A stretch of DNA of 64,000 nucleotides from Pseudarthrobacter sulfonivorans (GCF_001484605.1 NZ_CP013747.1:62001-126000); one strand, 5' to 3'; numbered from the stretch's first letter, positions 17,176-24,677 are shown. Program-made: numbers and translations. Notes: generated from the letters alone by a model not told the origin.

Positions 17176-17192
17176 TGTTCCAAATTGGGACA
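17176..17192. promoter_or_regulatory. 17-bp palindrome between AcoR-like regulator and BVMO 2 (copy B)
   Basis: TGTTCCAAATTGGGACA lies in the 215-bp divergent intergenic region, about 83 bp upstream of the monooxygenase ATG and 117 bp upstream of the regulator start. It shares 14 of 17 positions with the palindrome at 2383-2399. Shape and location suggest the binding site of the adjacent regulator, which may also control itself. Inference only. Confidence 0.65.
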
Positions 17193-17274
17193 CCGGGTCG
17201 TGGTTCTGCCACTACAGACTGGTGTTTACAAAGTGAATTATCTCACAGTGCTCTACTAGTCGGAGGAAGACATC

Positions 17275-18906
17275 ATGGACAACGCCGTCCCGGGGAAGAC
17301 CTATCAGCTCGATGCGCTCGTTGTTGGAGCAGGCTTCGGTGGTATCTACATGCTGCATAAGCTGCGCAACGAGCTCGGTCTCGACGCCGTAGCGATTGAC
17401 CGGGCCGGGGGTGTTGGGGGAACGTGGTTCTGGAACAAGTATCCGGGCGCGCTTTCGGATTCTGAGAGTTTTGTTTACCAGTACTCTTTCGATCGCGACC
17501 TCTACGAACAGACTCCGTGGAACACGAAGTACGTGCCCCAGGCCGAGATCCTGGCGTACCTGAATGGCGTCGTGGACCGCTACGACCTGCGGGAGCACGT
17601 CCGGCTTGAAACTGGCATGACTGAGGCTGAGTTCGACGAGGCCTCCGGCACCTGGACCGTGCGGACCGACCGCGGAGTCACGTTCCAGTCCCGCTTTCTG
17701 GTCACGGGCCTCGGCCTGCTCTCGGCCACCAATCTTCCGAAGTTCCCCGGCATGGAGACCTTCGCGGGCCGGCTGGTCCACACGGGTGCCTGGCCGGAAG
17801 ACCTGGACCTCGCGGGCAAGCGGGTGGGTGTTATCGGCAACGGTTCAACCGGTAATCAGGTGATCACCGCCACAGCCCCGGTAGCGGCCCATCTGACCTC
17901 CTTCCAGCGCACACCGCAGTACAGCGTGCCGGCAGGCAACCGCCAGCTTACGGCGCAGGAACACCGTGCCCATCGGGAGAACTTTGAGGCGAACTGGGAA
18001 CAGGTCAAGAACTCCTCGGTGGCCATGGGTTTCGAGGAGAGCGCCGTTCCAACGTTCAGCGTTTCCCCCCAGGAACGCGAACGGATCTACCAGCGGACCT
18101 GGGAGGAAGGCGGGGGATTCCGCTTTATGTTCGAGACTTTCTCGGATATCGCCACGGACCAGGACGCCAACGAAGAGGCTGCGAAGTTCATCCGTCGCAA
18201 GATCGCCGAGATCGTCACGGACCCCGAAACGCGCCGGAAACTGACACCGACCGATCTGTACGCTCGCAGGCCGTTGTGCGATTCGGGCTTCTACGAGACG
18301 TTTAACCGTCCAAACGTCTCCCTCGTGAACGTCAAGGAAAACCCGATCGAGTCGGTGACCGAACAGGGCATCGTCACCGCCGACGGCACCCTGCATGAAC
18401 TGGACGTGCTCATCTGCGCGACCGGGTTCGACGCCGTGGACGGCAACTATGTCCGCGTCAATATCCGCGGCCGCGATGGCGAAACCTTGAAAGAGCACTG
18501 GGCTGACGGGCCAACCAGCTATCTCGGCATGGCAACCAGCGGCTTCCCCAATATGTTCATGATCCTGGGCCCGAACGGGCCGTTCACCAACCTTCCGCCC
18601 TCAATCGAAACGCAGGTCGAGTGGATCAGCGAAACCATCAGCCACGTCCTGACCTCCGGCACGGGCTGGATCGAGGCCAAATCCGAAACTGAGTCCGACT
18701 GGACGGAGACGTGCTCGGATATCGCCCACCAGACACTCTTCCCACAGGCTGCCTCGTGGATCTTTGGCGCCAACATCCCCGGAAAGAAGCGCACGGTCAT
18801 GTTCTACCTCGGTGGCATCAAGCAGTACCGGTCCATCCTCGCCGACGAGGCCTCCAACAAGTACCCGAACTTCGCAACCGACGCCGACATCCTGACCCCG
18901 GCCTGA
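17275..18906 (+). CDS. chnB: Cyclohexanone-type Baeyer-Villiger monooxygenase (copy 2)
   Basis: A 543-residue FAD/NADPH monooxygenase of the cyclohexanone monooxygenase group, collinear with the copy at 3551. It shows GAGFGG at residues 18-23, the Baeyer-Villiger signature FAGRLVHTGAWP near 163-174, GNGSTG near 188 and the family's GGGFRFMFETFSDIAT, ICATGFDAVDGNYVRV and GPNGPFTNLPPSIE segments. The ATG follows GGAGGAAGACATC. It begins a monooxygenase/aldehyde-dehydrogenase pair and is divergent from the AcoR-like regulator. Its differences from copy 1 suggest an older paralogue with a different substrate range rather than a recent duplication. Confidence 0.9.
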   Translation: MDNAVPGKTYQLDALVVGAGFGGIYMLHKLRNELGLDAVAIDRAGGVGGTWFWNKYPGALSDSESFVYQYSFDRDLYEQTPWNTKYVPQAEILAYLNGVVDRYDLREHVRLETGMTEAEFDEASGTWTVRTDRGVTFQSRFLVTGLGLLSATNLPKFPGMETFAGRLVHTGAWPEDLDLAGKRVGVIGNGSTGNQVITATAPVAAHLTSFQRTPQYSVPAGNRQLTAQEHRAHRENFEANWEQVKNSSVAMGFEESAVPTFSVSPQERERIYQRTWEEGGGFRFMFETFSDIATDQDANEEAAKFIRRKIAEIVTDPETRRKLTPTDLYARRPLCDSGFYETFNRPNVSLVNVKENPIESVTEQGIVTADGTLHELDVLICATGFDAVDGNYVRVNIRGRDGETLKEHWADGPTSYLGMATSGFPNMFMILGPNGPFTNLPPSIETQVEWISETISHVLTSGTGWIEAKSETESDWTETCSDIAHQTLFPQAASWIFGANIPGKKRTVMFYLGGIKQYRSILADEASNKYPNFATDADILTPA

Positions 18907-18924
18907 TCAGCACCACCACCGCCG

Positions 18925-18965
18925 GGCCCGGGAAGGACAGCCCGCCAAGCCATCCTTCCCGGGCC
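18925..18965 (+). repeat. Hairpin between BVMO 2 and aldehyde dehydrogenase 3
   Basis: A perfect 13-bp inverted repeat (arms 18925-18937 and 18953-18965, GGCCCGGGAAGGA) between the two genes. No T tract follows, so it may be a weak terminator or a stability element. It parallels the hairpin in the first monooxygenase/dehydrogenase pair (5226-5254). Confidence 0.55.
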
Positions 18966-18990
18966 GCCCTCAGTACGATGAAGGTTTTCA

Positions 18991-20361
18991 ATGAAGAAAT
19001 ATGCAACCGTCGACCCCACCAACGGCAATGTAGTGCAGGAATTTGACAGCATGACAGACGCAGAGGTGGCCGCTTCCCTGACGCGCTCCCACGCTGCCTA
19101 CCGGTCCTGGCACACGAAGGACCTCGCAGAACGCTGCGCGCTCCTGCAGCGCATCGCCGACCTCCACCGGCAGCACGCCATCGACCTTGCCAAACTGATG
19201 ACGCTCGAGATGGGCAAGCCAATCACCCAGGCCAAGGCCGAAGTCGAGCTATCCGCTGCCATCTATGAGTACTACGCCACGTCGGGCCAACAGTTGCTCG
19301 CCGACGAAGAACTCGACATCGCCGGTGCGGGCCGGGCAATCGTCCGGACAGCTCCCATCGGACCACTCCTGGGCGTCATGCCGTGGAACTTCCCGTACTA
19401 CCAGATGGCACGGTTCGTCGCCCCCAACCTGCTGCTGGGCAACACCATCTTGCTCAAGCACGCCAGCAACTGCCCGCAACAAGCCCTGCGCATTGCCGAA
19501 ATCATCCACGCGGCCGGGGCCCCGGAAGGCGTCTACCAGAACCTCTTCGCCACCTCCGGACAGGTCGCGGACATCATCGCCAGCCCCAAACTCCAAGGCG
19601 TTTCCCTCACCGGATCAGAGCGTGCAGGCAGTGCCATAGGCGCACTCGCCGGCCAATACCTGAAGAAGTGCGTCCTCGAACTCGGCGGCTCCGACCCGTT
19701 CCTCGTACTTCCCGCAGCCGATATCGACAAGGCCGCCAGCGCGGCAGCGGCAGGCCGATTCGGGAACGCAGGCCAAGCCTGCACGTCGCCGAAAAGGCTC
19801 ATCATCGACTCGTCCAACTGGGACAAATTCCTTGAAGCGTTCCTGGCGAAAGCCGCAGAATGGCAAACCGGGGACCCCATGAGCGAAGACACGCGCCTCG
19901 GTCCCATGTCCACCGCCCAGGCCCGGGCAGAACTGGCCGAACAAGTTGACGACGCCGTGTCCAAGGGAGCGACCGTCCACCTGGGCGGAGCCGTCCCGGA
20001 AGGCCGCGGCGCGTACTACCCGGCGACCGTCCTCTCCGGCGTCACACCCGACATGCGCGCCTACCGAGAGGAGCTTTTCGGTCCCGTGGCGATCCTCTAC
20101 CGCGTGGATTCCGTGGATGAGGCAATCACCCTGGCCAACGATTCGCCGTACGGGCTCGGCAGCGCGGTCTTCACCGACGACCAGAAGCAAGCCGCCTACG
20201 TCACCGACCGCCTCGAGGTCGGCATGGTGGGAATCAACACCACCATCAAGAGTGCCCCCGACCTCCCGTTCGGCGGAGTCAAGGCCTCCGGCATAGGCCG
20301 CGAACTCGGCAAATTCGGACTCAACGAGTTCGCGAACAAAAAACTCATCCGCATCATCTAA
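18991..20361 (+). CDS. NAD(P)-dependent aldehyde dehydrogenase 3 (succinate-semialdehyde type)
   Basis: A 456-residue aldehyde dehydrogenase collinear with those at 5283 and 7420: catalytic Glu in LELGGSDPF, catalytic Cys in GQACTSPKRL (about residue 264), C-terminus NEFANKKLIRII. It follows monooxygenase 2 by 84 bp and is followed by the start of an alcohol dehydrogenase that is cut short. The original unit was therefore probably monooxygenase, aldehyde dehydrogenase, alcohol dehydrogenase for a lactone-derived hydroxy acid. Confidence 0.9.
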   Translation: MKKYATVDPTNGNVVQEFDSMTDAEVAASLTRSHAAYRSWHTKDLAERCALLQRIADLHRQHAIDLAKLMTLEMGKPITQAKAEVELSAAIYEYYATSGQQLLADEELDIAGAGRAIVRTAPIGPLLGVMPWNFPYYQMARFVAPNLLLGNTILLKHASNCPQQALRIAEIIHAAGAPEGVYQNLFATSGQVADIIASPKLQGVSLTGSERAGSAIGALAGQYLKKCVLELGGSDPFLVLPAADIDKAASAAAAGRFGNAGQACTSPKRLIIDSSNWDKFLEAFLAKAAEWQTGDPMSEDTRLGPMSTAQARAELAEQVDDAVSKGATVHLGGAVPEGRGAYYPATVLSGVTPDMRAYREELFGPVAILYRVDSVDEAITLANDSPYGLGSAVFTDDQKQAAYVTDRLEVGMVGINTTIKSAPDLPFGGVKASGIGRELGKFGLNEFANKKLIRII

Positions 20362-20386
20362 GCCCGACACAACAACAGGAGACTCC

Positions 20387-20470
20387 ATGCGCGCAGCCGT
20401 CTATTACGGCAAAAACAAACTTGAAATCGAAGACGTACCGGAACCGTTCTTGGTCGATCCCGCCGGCTGA
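20387..20470 (+). pseudogene. N-terminal fragment of a zinc alcohol dehydrogenase
   Basis: Behind ACAGGAGACTCC, an ATG opens MRAAVYYGKNKLEIEDVPEP, the typical beginning of threonine/2,3-butanediol-type zinc dehydrogenases, which are about 350 residues long. The frame then loses similarity (FLVDPAG) and stops after 27 codons, and no further part of the gene follows. It is a deletion relic. The missing gene may have supplied the hydroxy-acid or alcohol oxidation step for this locus. Confidence 0.75.
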
Positions 20471-20508
20471 TCCCAGCAGAGGACACGCAATCGATGACGA
20501 CACACGAT

Positions 20509-20540
20509 AAGGCTGGGCCTGCCACCGCAGGTCCAGCCTT
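20509..20540 (+). terminator. Terminator hairpin after aldehyde dehydrogenase 3 unit
   Basis: A 13-bp stem with one G-T pair (arms 20509-20521 AAGGCTGGGCCTG and 20528-20540) and a 6-nt loop follows the truncated alcohol dehydrogenase. It begins with A residues and ends in TT, and separates the ketone block from the next transcription unit. Confidence 0.65.
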
Positions 20541-20608
20541 CAGTGTGCGGCCTGGCTATTCGGGGAAGCGGCGCAGTGGACAGCCATGGGAATAAAATAC
20601 CTCGAAAC

Positions 20609-20628
20609 GTTAGTTGTAGGTTAAAGTA
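20609..20628. promoter_or_regulatory. Probable MarR operator upstream of isochorismatase-like gene
   Basis: GTTAGTTGTAGGTTAAAGTA lies 39 bp before the ATG at 20667. It matches 16 of 20 positions with the site at 24590-24609 and 15 of 20 with the site in front of doxX at 39871-39890, near the marR gene. It is the most degenerate copy of the TTGW-N4-WCAA motif (TTGT-AGGT-TAAA). Confidence 0.45.
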
Positions 20629-20666
20629 ATTCTGGCGAACACAGCAATCACCAAACAGGAGACACC

Positions 20667-21275
20667 ATGGACAACACACCCCTCGATGTCAGTAAGACTG
20701 CACTGTTACTGATAGACCTTCAGAACGACAATGTCCATCAGGACGGGGCGTTCGCATCCTTCGGTGCCGCCGCCCATGCAGTTGAGCAGGGCTTGGTCCC
20801 CCACGTGGGGCAACTGCTCGAATGGGCACGCAACGAGTCAATGCCGATCATCCACAACCGCATCGTGTTCTACCCCGACGGCGACTTCGGCGGGACGAAT
20901 GCCCCCATCTTCCGGATGATCGGCCCGGAGTCACTAAAGCTCGGATCCTGGGGTGCAGACGCGCTGGAGGGGCTGGAGGCGCTGGCGGACGAGCCTGTCC
21001 TGATCCGCAATCGGATGAGCTGCTTCAACGGCAGCGGACTGGATATTTTGTTACGGAATACCGGGGTCACCACGGTAATAGTGGCAGGCGTCTGGACAAA
21101 CATGGCCGTGGAACATACCGTGCGTGACGCAGCGGACCACGGGTACCGCACAATCGTTGTAACGGACGCAACATCGAGCATCAACGCAGAGTGGCACGAC
21201 GCCGCACTCAGCTACGCCTTGACGAACATCGCCGAATTCCAGTCAACCGGCGAAATTACGGGGGCTGCCGTTTGA
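20667..21275 (+). CDS. Isochorismatase-like (cysteine hydrolase fold) protein with altered catalytic residues
   Basis: A 202-residue isochorismatase-superfamily protein: TALLLIDLQNDNVHQDG at the N-terminus with the conserved Asp17, and VIVAGVWTNMAVEHTVRDA near 140-157. In amidohydrolase members the triad is Asp, Lys and Cys. Here the lysine position in the (K)xRxSxF motif is Arg114 (RNRMSCF), and the cysteine position in NMCVExT is Ala147 (NMAVEHT). It therefore either lacks cysteine-hydrolase activity or works by an isochorismatase-like, cysteine-independent chemistry. Its stop overlaps the TTG start of an alpha/beta hydrolase, so the two are co-translated. A probable MarR operator lies upstream. 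Confidence 0.85.
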   Translation: MDNTPLDVSKTALLLIDLQNDNVHQDGAFASFGAAAHAVEQGLVPHVGQLLEWARNESMPIIHNRIVFYPDGDFGGTNAPIFRMIGPESLKLGSWGADALEGLEALADEPVLIRNRMSCFNGSGLDILLRNTGVTTVIVAGVWTNMAVEHTVRDAADHGYRTIVVTDATSSINAEWHDAALSYALTNIAEFQSTGEITGAAV

Positions 21276-21901
21276 GTACGCTACCCCAACCGACCATCGC
21301 GTGGCAGTCCCCGGACGATCCGCGCAAGCCCTTGGTCGTCTTGCTTCACGGGCGCGGGTCACGCGAAACGGACATCATTGCGTTGGCGAATCACCTCCCG
21401 GCCGGTCCGGCCTACGCGGCTGTGCGTGCACCTCTCGCAGAGGGCCCGGGGTTTGCCTGGTTTGCGAACCGTGGCATCGGCCGCCCTATATCTGCGTCCC
21501 TCACGGAGACCATGGCATGGTTTACGGACTGGCTGGACGGTGTTGCGCCGGCCGGGCGGCCCGTGATCCTTGTTGGCTTTAGCGGGGGTGCCGCCTTCGC
21601 TGGGGGGCTCGTATTGAGCGATCCTGACCGCTTCGCAGGTGCGGCAATCCTCTACGGAACCCTTCCCTTCGACGCTGGCGTGCCGACGACGCCGGGCCGA
21701 CTCCAGGGCATTCCGATGTTCGTAGCGCACGGTGACGCTGATTCGGTCATACCGGCCGAGTTGCTGAGATCCACCTGGAGCTATCTCACTGAGGAGTCAG
21801 ATGCGCAGACAATTGCCATCCGTTCGGCCGGCGGCCACAGCATAGGACAAGACGACGCAACCGCCCTCGCGCGCTGGATCACCGACCTGCAGGAACCTTA
21901 G
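21272..21901 (+). CDS. MhqD-like alpha/beta hydrolase (phospholipase/carboxylesterase family)
   Basis: A 209-residue serine hydrolase of the phospholipase/carboxylesterase (Abhydrolase_2) family. LVVLLHGRGSRETD forms the oxyanion region, VGFSGGAAFAGG carries the nucleophile (about residue 113), and AHGDADSVIP and GGHSI supply the acid and histidine. The TTG at 21272 is used because it overlaps the previous stop (TTGA), follows GGGGGC, and aligns with the start of the paralogue at 41777. The Bacillus homologue MhqD belongs to the MarR-controlled quinone-resistance regulon; here too a MarR-type site precedes the two-gene unit. The substrate is unknown. Confidence 0.82.
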   Translation: MSTLPQPTIAWQSPDDPRKPLVVLLHGRGSRETDIIALANHLPAGPAYAAVRAPLAEGPGFAWFANRGIGRPISASLTETMAWFTDWLDGVAPAGRPVILVGFSGGAAFAGGLVLSDPDRFAGAAILYGTLPFDAGVPTTPGRLQGIPMFVAHGDADSVIPAELLRSTWSYLTEESDAQTIAIRSAGGHSIGQDDATALARWITDLQEP

Positions 21902-21959
21902 GCCACGCAGGAGGACCGCCGCATCGGATCGGGCGAATACATTTCCCACCCGTACATCA

Positions 21960-22310
21960 CCAGCCAAGTGGGACTGACCTTTCAAATACGACCCGTGTTG
22001 GAGACGATGGGGAAGGTGGTCCTTTCCGGGCCCAATGTCGGCGACAGACAGTCCTACAAGATTGTCAACCAACTCCTGGCCACCAGCCAACTGGTAGTAG
22101 CCGCGGAAGGCCTCGCCTTCGCCGAACGGCTCGGCCTCGATACCGGCAAGGTTTTCGACGCGGTAAGGGGAGGCGCCGGAGGATCCTGGATGCTGGAAAA
22201 TTACGGCCCCCCGAATGCTCGACACGAACACCGCTGACATCGCGGCATCCGTAGACATCTTCCTCAAGGACGCAGTCCTGGTGGGCGAGACGGCAGAGCG
22301 GACGTCTAGC
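21960..22310 (+). pseudogene. Relic of a 3-hydroxyisobutyrate-dehydrogenase-family gene
   Basis: An open frame without a proper start reads the C-terminal part of a beta-hydroxyacid dehydrogenase: LETMGKVVLSGPNVGDRQSYKIVNQLL, then VVAAEGLAFAERLGLD and GGAGGSWMLENYGP. At about 22205 the frame shifts. The next frame continues the family with MLDTNTADIAASVDIFLKDA and VGETAERT, then decays. The N-terminal NAD-binding domain is absent. This is a truncated, frameshifted remnant filling the gap between the hydrolase and the convergent alcohol dehydrogenase. Confidence 0.75.
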
Positions 22311-22334
22311 GGCAAAAGTGACCCCGCAGGTACG

Positions 22335-22371
22335 GCCCCCTCACGCGGCAAAGCTTGCTGAGTGAGGGGGC
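22335..22371 (-). terminator. Terminator hairpin after alcohol dehydrogenase 1
   Basis: A perfect 10-bp stem (GCCCCCTCAC at 22335-22344 and its complement at 22362-22371) with a 17-nt loop lies 10 bp past the alcohol dehydrogenase stop on the minus strand. It may act in both directions, since rightward transcripts also end here. Confidence 0.65.
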
Positions 22372-22381
22372 GTCCCGCTGG

Positions 22382-23482
22382 CTAGAAGACGATGACCGGC
22401 TTGATCGTCTTCCCGCTCTTGGAATCCTCAAAGCCTTGGTTGATATCGTCAAGAGCGTAGTCATTGACGAGCTTCTCGAAGGGAAAACGGCCCTCTTTCC
22501 ACAGCTGGATCAGCCGTGGAATAAAGACCTGTGGGACTGAGCTTCCCTGGACAACGGTTTTGAAGGTCCAACCCTTCACAAGTGAGGCGCCGATCTCGAA
22601 GCTGACCTCTGTACCTGGTTTTGCCGCGCCAACCAGCGCGACCGTTCCGCGAACGCCCAGCGCATCGGCTGCCTGACGGAGGAGCGCTGGAATGCCCGTG
22701 GTGTCCACTACGTAGTCAACTCCTGCACCAGCCGTGATTTCGCGGAGCCGCTCGGCCACATTTTCCATCTTCGAATTGATGACATGCGTGGCGCCGAGCT
22801 CGCGGGCGAGCTCCAAGCGGGAGTCGTGAATGTCGATGGCAACAATCGTGGCACAATCTGCAACCCGAGCCGCCATGACCGCAGCGCATCCGACAGCGCC
22901 CGTGCCGAAGACGACCAGCGAAGACCCGATTTCAGGCTGGAGTTCGTTGAGGACGGTTCCGGCTCCCGTGTTGATGCCACAACCCAGTGGGCCCAGATGC
23001 TCAAGGGGGACATCTTTGTCGACGCGGACTATCGATTCCTCGACAACGTTTGCATAGGTGGCGAAGGACGACTGGCCAAAGAAGTGGGATGAGATTGCCT
23101 CGCCGTCCTTGCTCAGGGCCGTAGCGCCGTCCAGTCGTCGCCCTCCGAAGTCGGCAGCCATCAGGTTTTCGCAGTAGGCCATCTGGCCGTTTCGGCACCT
23201 CTTGCAATGGCCACAGTAGGCGGCTGCCAATACCACATGGTCGCCAGGTACGACGGAGACAACCGAGTCGCCGACCTCCTCTACGACCCCGGCGCCCTCG
23301 TGGCCGAGGACTGCGGGCAGCGGAGTTGGATAGATCCCATCGCGGACCAGGGTGTCCGTGTGGCAGATCCCGGTCGCAACCATGCGGACTCTGACTTCGT
23401 TGTGTCGCAGGGCGTCAAGTTCAAGCTGTTCAATGGTGAATGGTGCGCCGTTCTTGCGCGCGACAGCGGCAGATATCTGCAC
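22382..23482 (-). CDS. Zinc-dependent NAD alcohol dehydrogenase 1 (aryl-alcohol type)
   Basis: A 366-residue medium-chain dehydrogenase of the benzyl/aryl-alcohol (XylB/AreB-like) group. It has the catalytic zinc region GICHTD and GHEGAGVVEEVGDSV, the structural-zinc cysteines in CGHCKRCRNGQMAYC (about residues 88-102) and an NAD motif GTGAVGCAA near 192. The GTG at 23482 (VQISAAVARKNG) is preferred because AAGGAG sits 6 nt upstream and it aligns with the start of the paralogue at 26543; an upstream frame to 23518 adds unrelated residues. It follows a small membrane-protein gene by 58 bp and is probably under the TetR regulator encoded divergently. Confidence 0.9.
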   Translation of the reverse strand: MQISAAVARKNGAPFTIEQLELDALRHNEVRVRMVATGICHTDTLVRDGIYPTPLPAVLGHEGAGVVEEVGDSVVSVVPGDHVVLAAAYCGHCKRCRNGQMAYCENLMAADFGGRRLDGATALSKDGEAISSHFFGQSSFATYANVVEESIVRVDKDVPLEHLGPLGCGINTGAGTVLNELQPEIGSSLVVFGTGAVGCAAVMAARVADCATIVAIDIHDSRLELARELGATHVINSKMENVAERLREITAGAGVDYVVDTTGIPALLRQAADALGVRGTVALVGAAKPGTEVSFEIGASLVKGWTFKTVVQGSSVPQVFIPRLIQLWKEGRFPFEKLVNDYALDDINQGFEDSKSGKTIKPVIVF

Positions 23483-23540
23483 TGCAATCTCCTTGTCAAT
23501 GATGGCCGGGATGAGCAAGCACCCCGAGATTGCGAAACCG

Positions 23541-23849
23541 CTAATTGCGTTTCGCGCGGCGCTGCGCTCTGGTGCGCGTCGCCCGTCCTATCCGAGTCTG
23601 GAACAACAAGAGGCGCGGCACCGCGAGGTACACGGCAGTCGGGACCACCACAAGGGTCAGTACGAACGCTCGCAGGACCGGATGCCACTGCGGAACCAAT
23701 GCTCCCAGCGCGCACATCCCCGTGGCCGCCAGCGGAAATATCGCCAACCAGGTCACGACGGCCCTCACATGCACGGATGCCATACCGACGCCCCTGTGAT
23801 GATGCACGTCGATTTCGTCCGCTGCAAGCGCCTTTCCGTCGTGCTCCAC
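23541..23849 (-). CDS. Small two-helix membrane protein
   Basis: A 102-residue protein with two hydrophobic segments (about residues 31-52, VVTWLAIFPLAATGMCALGA, and 58-82, LRAFVLTLVVVPTAVYLAVP) and a basic C-terminal tail (RATRTRAQRRAKRN). The pattern resembles the membrane part found at the C-terminus of some antibiotic-biosynthesis-monooxygenase-like proteins. The GTG at 23849 is preceded by TTGGAG, which is itself one arm of a probable TetR operator. It is the first gene of a leftward unit with alcohol dehydrogenase 1. Function unknown. Confidence 0.65.
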   Translation of the reverse strand: MEHDGKALAADEIDVHHHRGVGMASVHVRAVVTWLAIFPLAATGMCALGALVPQWHPVLRAFVLTLVVVPTAVYLAVPRLLLFQTRIGRATRTRAQRRAKRN

Positions 23850-23852
23850 TCA

Positions 23853-23923
23853 ATCTCCAAACGCTTGGTTGGAGATGATACTACCGAGCACTGCCGTGCA
23901 AATGCAAACGAACGGTTGGAGAT
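23853..23923. promoter_or_regulatory. Tandem TetR operator candidates
   Basis: A palindrome ATCTCCAA-N8-TTGGAGAT occupies 23853-23876. A second copy at 23900-23923 keeps the CAAACG core and a perfect right arm TTGGAGAT (23916-23923) but an imperfect left arm. They lie in the 85-bp region between the divergent membrane-protein and TetR genes. The first overlaps the ribosome site of the membrane-protein gene, suiting repression of both directions by the TetR protein. Confidence 0.65.
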
Positions 23924-23934
23924 AAAATGGCGGC

Positions 23935-24510
23935 ATGGCCTGGGACACTGAAGCGACACGAAAGAAGATCCTTGATGCAGCTATTGCCGAGTTTTCAGAA
24001 CGCGGCTTCTCCGGTGCACGCATCCATCAGATCTCCCAGAATTCAGCGTGTAATCGCGAACGGATCTACTTCTATTTCGGCGGCAAGACCCAACTCTTCG
24101 AAGCGGCATTGACGCACCAACTCGTCACCGCCTTGGACGACCTTCCCGTCATCGGCTCAGGCCCCGAAGCCATTGCCGATTTCGCGGGCCGCTACTTTGA
24201 CTTTTCCAGAAGCCGGCCAAGTCTCGCCCGACTAACTTTCTGGGAGGGTCTCGAACGGGGCCACCCCGTCGGCGCCGAGGGCCGGGCCCTCCATTCGTCG
24301 AACAAAGTATCCGAGATCCGCGCCGCGCTCCCCGCGATAAGCGAAGCCGGTGCCGAGGACCTCCTGCTGACAATCGTCACTCTGTGCCATGCCTGGATAT
24401 CGACCCCGAACGTTCATCTCGTTATTACCGGCGAGCCGGACGAGGGACGCAGGCGCGCAGCCATCATGCGGGCCAGTGAACTGCTGGCTTTCGACGACGG
24501 CGCGTACTAG
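23935..24510 (+). CDS. TetR-family transcriptional regulator 1
   Basis: A 191-residue TetR regulator. The DNA-binding domain covers residues 8-55 (KKILDAAIAEFSERGFSGAR, then a recognition helix followed by ERIYFYFGGKTQLFEAAL). The C-terminal ligand domain is variable and of the usual length. It is divergent from the membrane protein/alcohol dehydrogenase unit, with a tandem inverted repeat in between, so it most likely represses that unit and itself. The inducer could be an alcohol, aldehyde or aromatic compound; this cannot be read from sequence. Confidence 0.88.
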   Translation: MAWDTEATRKKILDAAIAEFSERGFSGARIHQISQNSACNRERIYFYFGGKTQLFEAALTHQLVTALDDLPVIGSGPEAIADFAGRYFDFSRSRPSLARLTFWEGLERGHPVGAEGRALHSSNKVSEIRAALPAISEAGAEDLLLTIVTLCHAWISTPNVHLVITGEPDEGRRRAAIMRASELLAFDDGAY

Positions 24511-24562
24511 ACACCCTCAGCTACCCGGAGCAAATGGCCTGGCAATCGGCCCAGCAAGATAC

Positions 24563-24609
24563 TTGACGCTTCAACTTTCCTGCCCTATATTTAATTGTAG
24601 CTTCAAGTA
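24563..24609. promoter_or_regulatory. Double MarR operator candidate upstream of NADP oxidoreductase 1
   Basis: TTGACGCTTCAA (24563-24574, TTGA-N4-TCAA) and TTGTAGCTTCAA (24595-24606) are spaced 32 bp apart, about three helical turns, upstream of the gene starting at 24678. The second is embedded in TTTAATTGTAGCTTCAAGTA (24590-24609), which closely resembles TTTAGTTGATGTTTCAAGTA in front of doxX (39871-39890). Confidence 0.65.
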
Positions 24610-24677
24610 TCGATCCTCCAGAAGAACAGAATCCGATGAAAAACCTCCTTGCCCGCGTATTTGGAAAGAAGAACCAC

